Positions 9,377-17,429 of a stretch of DNA of 45,276 nucleotides are shown in pieces. The position numbers and the translations under genes are program-made. Source of the stretch: Bacteroidales bacterium (GTDB taxonomy: Bacteria > Bacteroidota > Bacteroidia > Bacteroidales > UBA7960); NCBI GenBank assembly GCA_003567625.1, contig PWZB01000131.1:1-45276 (forward strand), in the 5' to 3' direction. How positions within the stretch are numbered: the stretch's first letter is position 1; each line of letters begins with the position of its first letter. The notes beneath the pieces were generated by a model. It had not been told where the DNA came from and did no database searches. It saw only the letters and a list, made by a program, of their open reading frames with translations.

Positions 9377-10825
9377 TTATTTCAGATTACCGGGCTTTAA
9401 AAGCTCTTTCAGGTCTTTCCTGTACATCTTAAACAATCCGCCTAATATTATAAATACCAGCAATGAAGAAGTTATAAAAGGGTTAAGCTCAAAGATGATC
9501 TTTGTTAATTCCAGTAGTATTGCAGCTATTACAATTGCCAAAGGGAAATAGAAAATTTTCTTATGGTTCCATTTAATCGGCTGAACCTTCTGCTGGGCAA
9601 TTTTAAAAGCTATTACCTGTACTAAAAAAGCTGCAAGAAAAGCAATTATTGCACCGTAGTACCCTATCCTTGGGGTTAAAAACCAATTTATCATAAGGCT
9701 TATAATGAGTACAACCGCATTGATCAAAAAAAACAGGTTGGTTTTTTTGCTAAACATTACCGGCCATGAAAATACCATGTACTGTGTTCTGAGTATATAA
9801 CGTATAAAAATAATTGAAATCAGGCTTGACGATAATATAAGTTGGGTTTCGTAAAAAACTGTTATGAAAACCATAACCGGGAGTATAGTTATTGCAATTA
9901 TACTTAATGATTCTGCAATAAAAATGTTTGACAATTGTTTTATTTCACCCTCCTTGAATCTGACGCCTTCTTTCAGATACCTGAATATTTCGGGTTGTAC
10001 CGCACTTGATAACCCCTGAATTATCAATTGAATACCTATTGCAAATTTTACAGCATTATCATATATACCGAGTTCTTTGGGTTGATCCAACAGGAAAAAC
10101 CTGTCGGCAAAAAGCAAACCCCAGAAAATGAGATCGGAAAAAAACAATGGGAATGAAAAAGGATAGAGATTTGTGTTAATGTTTTTATTATTATGAAATC
10201 CGCATGTTTTGTATAAGAAAACGACAATTCCCAGGGAAACGATACCACCTCCTATAGCTGTACCATATACATACCCGACAAAAGATAATTCATATAACAA
10301 TACACCTCCAACCTGGAAACCTGCCCGCAAAAATCCGGAAAATAAGCTTATTATGATGAATAGCAGCAATCTTTTTTCATGCCTGTATAAAATAACTGCC
10401 ATTAGAATAACAGCCCTGTTGAGTCCTGCTATAAATAATGATGGCCCATATTCATTAAAATTTTGCAGTGCAGGTTGCGGAAACAAATTTCCGATAAATG
10501 GGGCAAAAACCAACGACATTCCGATAAGCAAAAATCCCCGTCCCAGTATCCCACTTAACACTGTAGATACAAGCCGGTTGTAATCCGTGATATTATCTTT
10601 ATTGTCGTAGTAGAGCCTTGCGATACCATTACCTGTTCCAAACAAACAAACTATAAATACAACGGAAATAATAGCTTCCGTAATAGCCAGGTATCCGAAA
10701 TCTTCAGCACCAAGACGGTCTTTACCTTCAATTATCGGGTAAACTATGAGCTGAAGCAAAGCCGGAAATGCTGCAAAAAAAGTGTAAACCGATGTTAATT
10801 TAAAATGCTCTCTAAGGTTTATCAT
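9377..10825 (-). CDS. Polysaccharide biosynthesis/export flippase (Wzx/MATE-like)
   Basis: 482-aa protein with about 12-14 hydrophobic segments and Wzx-like N-terminus. Confidence 0.8.
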   Translation of the reverse strand: MINLREHFKLTSVYTFFAAFPALLQLIVYPIIEGKDRLGAEDFGYLAITEAIISVVFIVCLFGTGNGIARLYYDNKDNITDYNRLVSTVLSGILGRGFLLIGMSLVFAPFIGNLFPQPALQNFNEYGPSLFIAGLNRAVILMAVILYRHEKRLLLFIIISLFSGFLRAGFQVGGVLLYELSFVGYVYGTAIGGGIVSLGIVVFLYKTCGFHNNKNINTNLYPFSFPLFFSDLIFWGLLFADRFFLLDQPKELGIYDNAVKFAIGIQLIIQGLSSAVQPEIFRYLKEGVRFKEGEIKQLSNIFIAESLSIIAITILPVMVFITVFYETQLILSSSLISIIFIRYILRTQYMVFSWPVMFSKKTNLFFLINAVVLIISLMINWFLTPRIGYYGAIIAFLAAFLVQVIAFKIAQQKVQPIKWNHKKIFYFPLAIVIAAILLELTKIIFELNPFITSSLLVFIILGGLFKMYRKDLKELLKPGNLK

Positions 10826-10898
10826 TATTTTATAGCGGGGTTTTTGTTAAAAGCACGGCAAATTTAAACCTAATTTTTCATTTTTTTTAATTAGCTGA

Positions 10899-11012
10899 TT
10901 AAGGCAAAAAGTTGCTTTCGCACTCAAAGGTTATGCAGGTGATTTTGGAGCAGGAGCCGTCCCGGCATTAACAGGAATATTTTTGCTTAAGAATAATTCA
11001 GGGAAAAATTGA
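10899..11012 (+). pseudogene. Possible 3' gene remnant encoding ...VAFALKGYAGDFGAGAVPALTGIFLLKNNSGKN*
   Basis: Short open, non-AT-biased frame with protein-like composition and no plausible start; bounded upstream by a stop at 10896. Confidence 0.25.
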
Positions 11013-11069
11013 TACTACATTTATTATAGTATTAAAAAAAATGGTTATTTTTACATTGTTGTCCGGTTA

Positions 11070-11192
11070 AGTTATAAGTAACTCTGCGAGATTGCCTTCG
11101 GGGAGTTCGCAAGCCCGGGCTCCTCGCTCCACTTCGTTCCGTTCGTAATCGCAGGCATTTATAGGTGGAGTGGAGGGGATTAGCAACCGGAA
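11070..11192. repeat. GC-rich imperfect fold-back intergenic island
   Basis: ctgcgagattgccttcggggagttcgcaagcccgggctcctcgctccacttcgttccgttcgtaatcgcagg: arms ctgcga(ga)ttgc / gtaatcgcag and cccggg core inside AT-rich DNA. Confidence 0.4.
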
Positions 11193-11294
11193 ATAAACTT
11201 AAACCTGAAATCATACCACTGCAAAAATTTTTTTTTGAGGGAAAAAATATTAGCGGATTTTTAATAAGGATTCAATAAATAAATCAAAAACATC

Positions 11295-11843
11295 ATGGCA
11301 GCAAAAAAAGAAGATAATTATTCGGATGAAATGCGCAAAAGTGAAAACATGGTTATGAAGTTTATCAAAAAACACATAGTTGTTTTACTTCTAGTGCTTG
11401 TTATTATCGGGTTGTTTTTTTATTCAATGATCAGGGTCAATATGCTTGAAAGAACGCATGAAGAAAAAACCGAAAAATTAATATACGAGCATAAGGCTGA
11501 AATTGACAGTCTGAACATTTCAAACATGAAATTTGTAACCGAGGTTTTTTCGTGGTCTATAAGAAGCGAATTAATCAGAAACAACAGAGAAGAGGTTAAT
11601 CATTTATTTAATGAGTTAATCAAGGTGCTTAATGTCATTAAAGTTCAGCTAATTGACCCTGAAAGCTTTGAAATTACAATGTCAACTGATAAAAAGGATG
11701 AGGGGGAAGTTGTCCCTGGGGAAGATTTTAATGTAAACAGGCTGGTTAAGAAAGAATATCCGGGGGGAGTAATGTTTATTAACCCGGTAATGGGTCATAA
11801 TATATTGCTTGGAATATTGGTTGTAAAAATAAAGGTTGATTAA
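11295..11843 (+). CDS. Hypothetical single-pass membrane protein with extracytoplasmic domain
   Basis: 182 aa; TM KHIVVLLLVLVIIGLFFYSMI followed by coiled coil and a soluble alpha/beta segment ending MGHNILLGILVVKIKVD. Confidence 0.65.
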   Translation: MAAKKEDNYSDEMRKSENMVMKFIKKHIVVLLLVLVIIGLFFYSMIRVNMLERTHEEKTEKLIYEHKAEIDSLNISNMKFVTEVFSWSIRSELIRNNREEVNHLFNELIKVLNVIKVQLIDPESFEITMSTDKKDEGEVVPGEDFNVNRLVKKEYPGGVMFINPVMGHNILLGILVVKIKVD

Positions 11844-11952
11844 AACAAATTAATTTTATGGTGCAGACATTTTTATTTTAGCACTTACGAAAGATTATAG
11901 TTTTCGTGCAGACATTAATTATTATTGATTACCCTGCAATTAATAATTCATC

Positions 11953-13644
11953 TCAAAACTTTATTTCTATCTCAATTTCATCATCATTTCGTAAAATGAT
12001 AATGGTGACAACATCACCTTTTTCAAAATTTTGCAAAGCACGCATATATGAGTGTATTTCTTTGATCTTGTGTTCACCCATGGCTATGATTATGTCACCG
12101 TCTTTCAGGCCTCCTTCGTGAGCAGGTCGTCCTTCAATAACTTTTTGAATTTGTAGTCCTTCACCGGTAAAAGCATGATCGGGCATAATTCCCATTGTCA
12201 CACTGCCTGCTCGTCGTCTGCGTGATACATCAACCGGTGTTTCAGTAAATGCCAGTCTGTCGGTTTGTTCAAGTTGCTCAATCATATCCCATGCAAAATG
12301 TAAAACTTGCTTTTGCCCTTCGTAGTTTATTTTTTCGTGAGTATCGCCGGGTTTGTGATAATCGTCATGGATACCTGTAAAGAAGAAAATAACAGGAATA
12401 TCTTTAAAATAGAAAGAGGTATGGTCTGATCCTCCTATACCTGAAGGTACCATTCTGATGTTCAGATGTTCGGGCCGGGTTTCCGGTATGATTTTTTTCC
12501 ATTCCGGGCTTGTGCCGGCACCTATCAGGATAAGGTTGTTGTTTTCCATTCTTCCTATCATATCGAAATTGAACATAAAATTAATCCGTTCCATGTCATA
12601 TGCATCACTTTGGGTAAAATGGCGGCTGCCAAATAGTCCTTTTTCTTCTGCAGAAAAGGTAATAAAAATGTAGTTGTTTTCAGCCAGGTTTTGGCTTGAT
12701 AAGTATCTTGCTGTTTCCAATACTCCTGCAACCCCGCTGGCATTGTCATCGGCTCCCGGGTGTATCTCGGGCTCTCCTGTGTGTCTTGAGGTAGGACCTC
12801 CATAACCCAGGTGGTCATGATGAGCCCCGATTACCACTGTGGTGGAGGCATCATTATCAAGATAAGCTGCAACATTTATGCCTGTGTACATTTCACGAAT
12901 TAATTCGATACCGAAAGTTGTTTTTACATCAAACTCTTTTTTTTCAAAGTGTTCATAGACTTCATAACCGGCAAAAGCTACAGGAATATTCCATCGTTGG
13001 GCACGTCTCCTCATATTTATATCAGGATCACCCATTGGTTTTTGGGAGTTTACGAAAATTATGCCTTCCGAGCCATGCTCAAGGGCTGTTTCTATTCTTA
13101 ATTGTATAGCTTCATTAACAGAAATATCAAGCTTTTCATACAGCGTATCGGGCAGGTAATACTCGGCAACGAAAATTTTTCCGCAGATGTTATCCATTCC
13201 TTCAAAATCGTTCCATTCCAATGGGTCGTTTTTAAGGCCGTAGTTAACATAAACCGGTTTTTGAGTTATGGAAACATTGCCTGATTCTACCATAGGGAAA
13301 AAATCTTCTCCGGGTTTATATTCTGAACCATTTATTTGAAGCTTATTGTTTTCTGCATACATCCACTCGCCCGGAAAATCAAAATATTGAAAATATGAAT
13401 TTTCAAAAAGCGGCTGAAGGTTTGTTTCCTTAAACCGTTCTTTAATATAATTTACGGCCATTTCTTCGCCGGGAGTACCTGCTTCACGGCCTTCCATCTC
13501 TTCGGAGGCAAGGGTTGAAACATCTTTTTGTAGCCTTTCAATAATGCTGTTTTCTGAAAAATCTAAGGAAATCGATTGCCCATTCAGAACATTTACAATT
13601 AAAAATAATAAAGCAACAATAAGAATTTTGAATTTAACAATCAT
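11953..13644 (-). CDS. M28-family aminopeptidase with PA insert and C-terminal PDZ domain
   Basis: VVIGAHHDHLGYGG...HPGADDNASGVAGVLE...FITFSAEEKGLFGSRHF...GSDHTSFYFKDIPVIFFFTGIHDDYHKPGDT; PDZ MPDHAFTGEGLQIQKVIEGRPAHEGGLKDGDIII; signal peptide. Confidence 0.93.
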   Translation of the reverse strand: MIVKFKILIVALLFLIVNVLNGQSISLDFSENSIIERLQKDVSTLASEEMEGREAGTPGEEMAVNYIKERFKETNLQPLFENSYFQYFDFPGEWMYAENNKLQINGSEYKPGEDFFPMVESGNVSITQKPVYVNYGLKNDPLEWNDFEGMDNICGKIFVAEYYLPDTLYEKLDISVNEAIQLRIETALEHGSEGIIFVNSQKPMGDPDINMRRRAQRWNIPVAFAGYEVYEHFEKKEFDVKTTFGIELIREMYTGINVAAYLDNDASTTVVIGAHHDHLGYGGPTSRHTGEPEIHPGADDNASGVAGVLETARYLSSQNLAENNYIFITFSAEEKGLFGSRHFTQSDAYDMERINFMFNFDMIGRMENNNLILIGAGTSPEWKKIIPETRPEHLNIRMVPSGIGGSDHTSFYFKDIPVIFFFTGIHDDYHKPGDTHEKINYEGQKQVLHFAWDMIEQLEQTDRLAFTETPVDVSRRRRAGSVTMGIMPDHAFTGEGLQIQKVIEGRPAHEGGLKDGDIIIAMGEHKIKEIHSYMRALQNFEKGDVVTIIILRNDDEIEIEIKF

Positions 13645-13767
13645 ATAAATGATTTTTAAATGGTTAAATTTTTTACCACAAAAGTTTACTGTTTCGATGC
13701 AGGAGGGTCAATCCTCCCCGACAACTTATTGGTTATTAAATTATTACTTATATATTCAAACCGATAT

Positions 13768-15396
13768 TTACAATCCTAAAATCTCCGGACCTTGCTCGAA
13801 GACGATATCCACAGGGATATTGGCCTCGTTGATCCTGTCGAGGTCTTCTTGCAGTTGTTCTTTTATAATTCCTTCGTTTTCCACAAGTTCTTTGGCAGCT
13901 TCATAGTCGCCATCTCCTTGTATAATGAGTACTTGTTGCACAGAAGATGTTATGGCTTCTTTCATTTTATCAAAATTCACTTTGTATGTGCCGTCATCCT
14001 GTCTTTTGAAGGCTCCTTCGCGTTCGAAGTAATTGAACCTCATCATATTTGCTTTTCCGTGTGCACTGGCGGCACCAAAGCGGCATGAACGGAAAATGGA
14101 GGCCAGGAATGTCACGTAATTGTCCATCACTTCCCCGCTTGTCAGCTCTCCCATTTCGTAAAGTTCATTTACAAGATATAGCCCAAGTATATCTGCTTTG
14201 GCTTCTTCGATAGGGGAGTAGTATTCTCGCAAGGCTTCTCTAACCGTTCCTTTGCCTGTAATGGTCTGCCTGATGCCCATACCATGGGCAACTTCATGGA
14301 ATGTCACATTCTCAAAGAATGCATCAAAAGTAATATGCTTGCGTTGTTGTTCATCAATTAATATTTCTGAAATGGGGATAACTATTTTGTCAAATTTTGC
14401 CTGCATGGAGTTTTTTAGCTGCAGCTTTCTGCTGCCTGCTTCCTGCTGAACAATTTCGTCATTGGGCAGGTTTACTGCTATGGCTTTGGCTCCGGAATTG
14501 CAGTCGCCGGCATAATATATAGCGTAATAGACGTTGATGTCAGATTCAGTTCCAGGCACTTCATCCTTATATTTTTGTTCTACCGGTAGCCCTTCCTGTA
14601 GTTTTGGCAACATTTCGTTAAATTTATCGAGTTGTTCGCTCCATTCCCAGTCTTTAACAAGGATAAAAGCCTGGTGTGCGGTTTTATACCCGAACAGGCG
14701 GTCTTCGTAGTTTTCAATAGGGCCGACAATAAAGTCAATATTGGAGTCTCTCATTTCCATCCATGCAAAATCGCTGGGCCGGTATTCATCGGTAATTAGT
14801 GCTTCCGCTCTCATTTCGAGGTACTTTTTCAACCCGGGGTCTTCAGCTAGTTCCGCAGCTCCTGCTATCAGAAATGCTGCTTCGTCATGTAGTTCTCTAT
14901 AGGCCTGGTTGTATGGAACAGCTACAAGGTTGCCTTCCTCATCTCTGCGCACAAGAGTATAAAGGCTTGCTTTACCAGGATCGTCCCATTCTTTAAACTC
15001 TTCACGTGTCATATCGTGAGGGTAAAAGTTTGCACCCAGCGGCTTATCATCATAACCCTCAATAAAAGGGCTGTTTCCGTCAAGCCGGTCCCAAGGGCCA
15101 TAATTGATCTTTGTATATTTACGCGCATACTTGTTATCAATTTTTTCAAGTAACGCATCTTTATCGCCATATGACTGCATCCAGAAAATATCATCCATGA
15201 TGTCTGCCGCATCAATTAATATACGGATGATCTCCCGTTCATTCTCACTCAACCATGACAAGTCGGTGGTCAGCTTTACAGTTTCGTACTTTGCAACGTT
15301 TTGTTTCATCTTTTCAGTGTATTCATCTTTTGGCGGATCACATGCTGAAATTACTATAATAATGATCCCTGTGATTAAAGAAACAGTTTTTTTCAT
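13768..15396 (-). CDS. M49 (dipeptidyl-peptidase III)-like zinc hydrolase, lipoprotein
   Basis: Lipobox IISAC; FHEVAHGMG zinc site and EEAKADILGLYLV second motif. Confidence 0.75.
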   Translation of the reverse strand: MKKTVSLITGIIIIVISACDPPKDEYTEKMKQNVAKYETVKLTTDLSWLSENEREIIRILIDAADIMDDIFWMQSYGDKDALLEKIDNKYARKYTKINYGPWDRLDGNSPFIEGYDDKPLGANFYPHDMTREEFKEWDDPGKASLYTLVRRDEEGNLVAVPYNQAYRELHDEAAFLIAGAAELAEDPGLKKYLEMRAEALITDEYRPSDFAWMEMRDSNIDFIVGPIENYEDRLFGYKTAHQAFILVKDWEWSEQLDKFNEMLPKLQEGLPVEQKYKDEVPGTESDINVYYAIYYAGDCNSGAKAIAVNLPNDEIVQQEAGSRKLQLKNSMQAKFDKIVIPISEILIDEQQRKHITFDAFFENVTFHEVAHGMGIRQTITGKGTVREALREYYSPIEEAKADILGLYLVNELYEMGELTSGEVMDNYVTFLASIFRSCRFGAASAHGKANMMRFNYFEREGAFKRQDDGTYKVNFDKMKEAITSSVQQVLIIQGDGDYEAAKELVENEGIIKEQLQEDLDRINEANIPVDIVFEQGPEILGL

Positions 15397-15726
15397 TTGA
15401 TAAAATTTTGGTTTATATTTTAAGATTATTTATAGTTTAAAAAACAGAGTGGTTTTGTTCAAAGTTAAGAAATATTCCTAACAAACAGATACAGTTTTGC
15501 ATTAAAATCTTTATGCGGCTATAACAACCCTTTGTGGTAAAAAATTTAACCACGAGGACACAAGGTACCCTCACAAAGGATACGAAGAATGTTCATTAAG
15601 GTAATTTAAATCAGTATCCCTGTACGGCATAAGTGTATTTATTTTTTTGGTTTTCAAAATATTCAAAGGTTAAATCATTTAATTTTACAGATAAAATTTT
15701 AATGCTTTGACCATGTAATTAAATAT

Positions 15727-15734
15727 TATATTTG
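15727..15734 (+). promoter_or_regulatory. Candidate Bacteroidetes-type promoter (-7 TATATTTG; upstream TTTG at 15706-15709)
   Basis: TAnnTTTG consensus 20 nt upstream of the LapA-like ATG, TTTG with 17-nt spacing. Confidence 0.4.
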
Positions 15735-15753
15735 AAAAACAAATACAATTAAT

Positions 15754-15978
15754 ATGGCACGAAAGAAAAACAGGACCTTGTTTTGGGTTTTTGCAATTTT
15801 AATAGTTGTTTTGGCATCTGTATTTGCCATTCAAAATTCAGCTGCAACAGAGATCAATTTTCTGTTTGTTGAAGTAACAGGACCTTTGTTTTTTGTAATT
15901 GTAATAGTATTTATTCTTGGGTTCCTGTTGGGCAGAATTTTTCATTGGTTACCAAAAAAGAGAAATCCGGAAAAATAA
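15754..15978 (+). CDS. LapA-domain (DUF1049) integral membrane protein
   Basis: 74 aa with two hydrophobic helices; ILIVVLASVFAIQNSAATEINFLFVEVTGPLFFVIVIVFILGFLLGRIF. Confidence 0.8.
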   Translation: MARKKNRTLFWVFAILIVVLASVFAIQNSAATEINFLFVEVTGPLFFVIVIVFILGFLLGRIFHWLPKKRNPEK

Positions 15979-15982
15979 GCCA

Positions 15983-16360
15983 CTACTTGATAGCTATACA
16001 GCTTATTTCCACGTCAGCACCTAAAGGCAGGCCTGCAACTGCTATGGTTTCGCGTGCAGGGAATTCGTCTTTGAAGTAGTTTCCGTAAACTTCGTTGATC
16101 TGCGGAAAATTTTTCATGTCCGAAATAAAAATAGAGCATTTTACTACGTGCGAAAATTCCATTCCGGCTTTATCCAGTATGGCTTTTATGTTTTCCATCA
16201 CTAATAGTGTCTGATGTTTTAAATCTTTTTTTTCCAATTTGCCTGTTTGCGGGTTTATTGGCAATTGCCCTGAAATATAAAGTGTGCTGCCGGCTTTCAC
16301 CGCCTGATTGTACGGACCTATAGGTTCAGGGGCTTTGTCTGTATTTACTGATTGTTTCAT
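15983..16360 (-). CDS. ridA: RidA family (YjgF/YER057c/UK114) reactive intermediate deaminase
   Basis: APEPIGPYNQAVKAGSTLYISGQLPINPQTGKL...VKCSIFISDMKNFPQINEVYGNYF...PARETIAVAGLPLGADVEISCIA. Confidence 0.93.
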   Translation of the reverse strand: MKQSVNTDKAPEPIGPYNQAVKAGSTLYISGQLPINPQTGKLEKKDLKHQTLLVMENIKAILDKAGMEFSHVVKCSIFISDMKNFPQINEVYGNYFKDEFPARETIAVAGLPLGADVEISCIAIK

Positions 16361-16414
16361 TTGTATAAAATATATTTAAAGTTCTGATTTGTTAATTAAT
16401 TTATTGGTTTATTG

Positions 16415-16560
16415 TTACACAGAGTAGTCACAGAGAAGCACAGAGAATCATCGCTTAAATCGTTTGATACCATGCTTTAACATTGGTACATTGAAATTTA
16501 TTAGCAATCCAATTATAATTTCTGTTATTTTGTTGATATCCATATATTTTCTCTGTGTAA
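16415..16560. mobile_element. Putative fold-back scar: perfect 10-bp terminal inverted repeats (ttacacagag / ctctgtgtaa) enclosing a deleted GxxExxY remnant
   Basis: TIRs at 16415-16424 and 16551-16560; CACAGAG-type words iterated in left arm; internal mini-ORF on minus strand. Confidence 0.5.
16448..16543 (-). pseudogene. Internally deleted GxxExxY-family gene (31 aa: MDINKITEIIIGLLINFNVPMLKHGIKRFKR)
   Basis: Hand translation of reverse complement: GxxExxY-like N-terminus (M.I..IT..II) fused in frame to the typical C-terminal GLLINFNVP.LK.GIKR motif. Confidence 0.65.
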
Positions 16561-16833
16561 CCCAAAAAACGCTACAAAGTTAAATATTTTATGCGTTCTG
16601 AATGCCTATACCTATTATCTTATTTTGAACTTTCAATAAAGTGCAAATTTAATATTTATTCATTATTTATAATTTATCCTTAAAAATAATATTTTGCAGT
16701 TTGTTTTAAAAAATGTTCATGAATGCTTCTTGTTTTACATATTTTAGCTGATAAGTTTTAATTTTACGAAGAATTTCATTTCACTATTTTTGTGAACGTT
16801 TAGTTACTGAGGGTTTTTTATTTACATTTTGAG

Positions 16834-17415
16834 ATGCGAATTATTATAATAGACAATTACGATTCTTTTACGTATAATCTTTATCATTTGATTGATGTTG
16901 CTCTTTTACCCGGTGATTTTGTTTCAGTTTACCGTAATGATAAGATTGAGCTTAGTGAGTTAAAAAATTATGATAAGATTGTTTTATCACCGGGTCCCGG
17001 ATTACCTTACGAGGCAGGTATCACGTGTGATGTCATTAGAGAGCACGGTCAGAAGAAAAGTATATTAGGTGTTTGTCTTGGGCATCAGGCAGTTGGTGAA
17101 GTGTTCGGTGCAGGATTGCAGAATCTGGAAAAAGTAATGCATGGAAAGCAGGTTGATACATATATTGTTGATACGGATGATCCTTTGTTTAAAGATATGC
17201 CTGCGACTTTTCAATCGGGCAGGTATCACTCATGGGTAATAAAAAAAGATACCCTGCCGGATTGCTTATTGGTTACAGCGGTTGACAAAGACGGACATAT
17301 AATGGCAATCCGGCATAAGAGATTTAATATCAGGGGCGTGCAATTTCATCCTGAGTCTGTTATGACAAAGCTGGGCGTAACTTTACTTAAAAATTGGATG
17401 TATGGTGGTTGTTAG
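16834..17415 (+). CDS. pabA: Glutamine amidotransferase, aminodeoxychorismate/anthranilate synthase component II
   Basis: IIIIDNYDSFTYNLYHLI, LSPGPGLP, GVCLGHQAVGEVFG, VQFHPESV. Confidence 0.88.
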   Translation: MRIIIIDNYDSFTYNLYHLIDVALLPGDFVSVYRNDKIELSELKNYDKIVLSPGPGLPYEAGITCDVIREHGQKKSILGVCLGHQAVGEVFGAGLQNLEKVMHGKQVDTYIVDTDDPLFKDMPATFQSGRYHSWVIKKDTLPDCLLVTAVDKDGHIMAIRHKRFNIRGVQFHPESVMTKLGVTLLKNWMYGGC

Positions 17416-17429
17416 GAGTTAATTGCCAC

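Noticed and set aside
10209-10583. 124-aa plus-strand ORF antisense to the flippase
   Set aside because: Antisense shadow of a strongly supported membrane protein gene.
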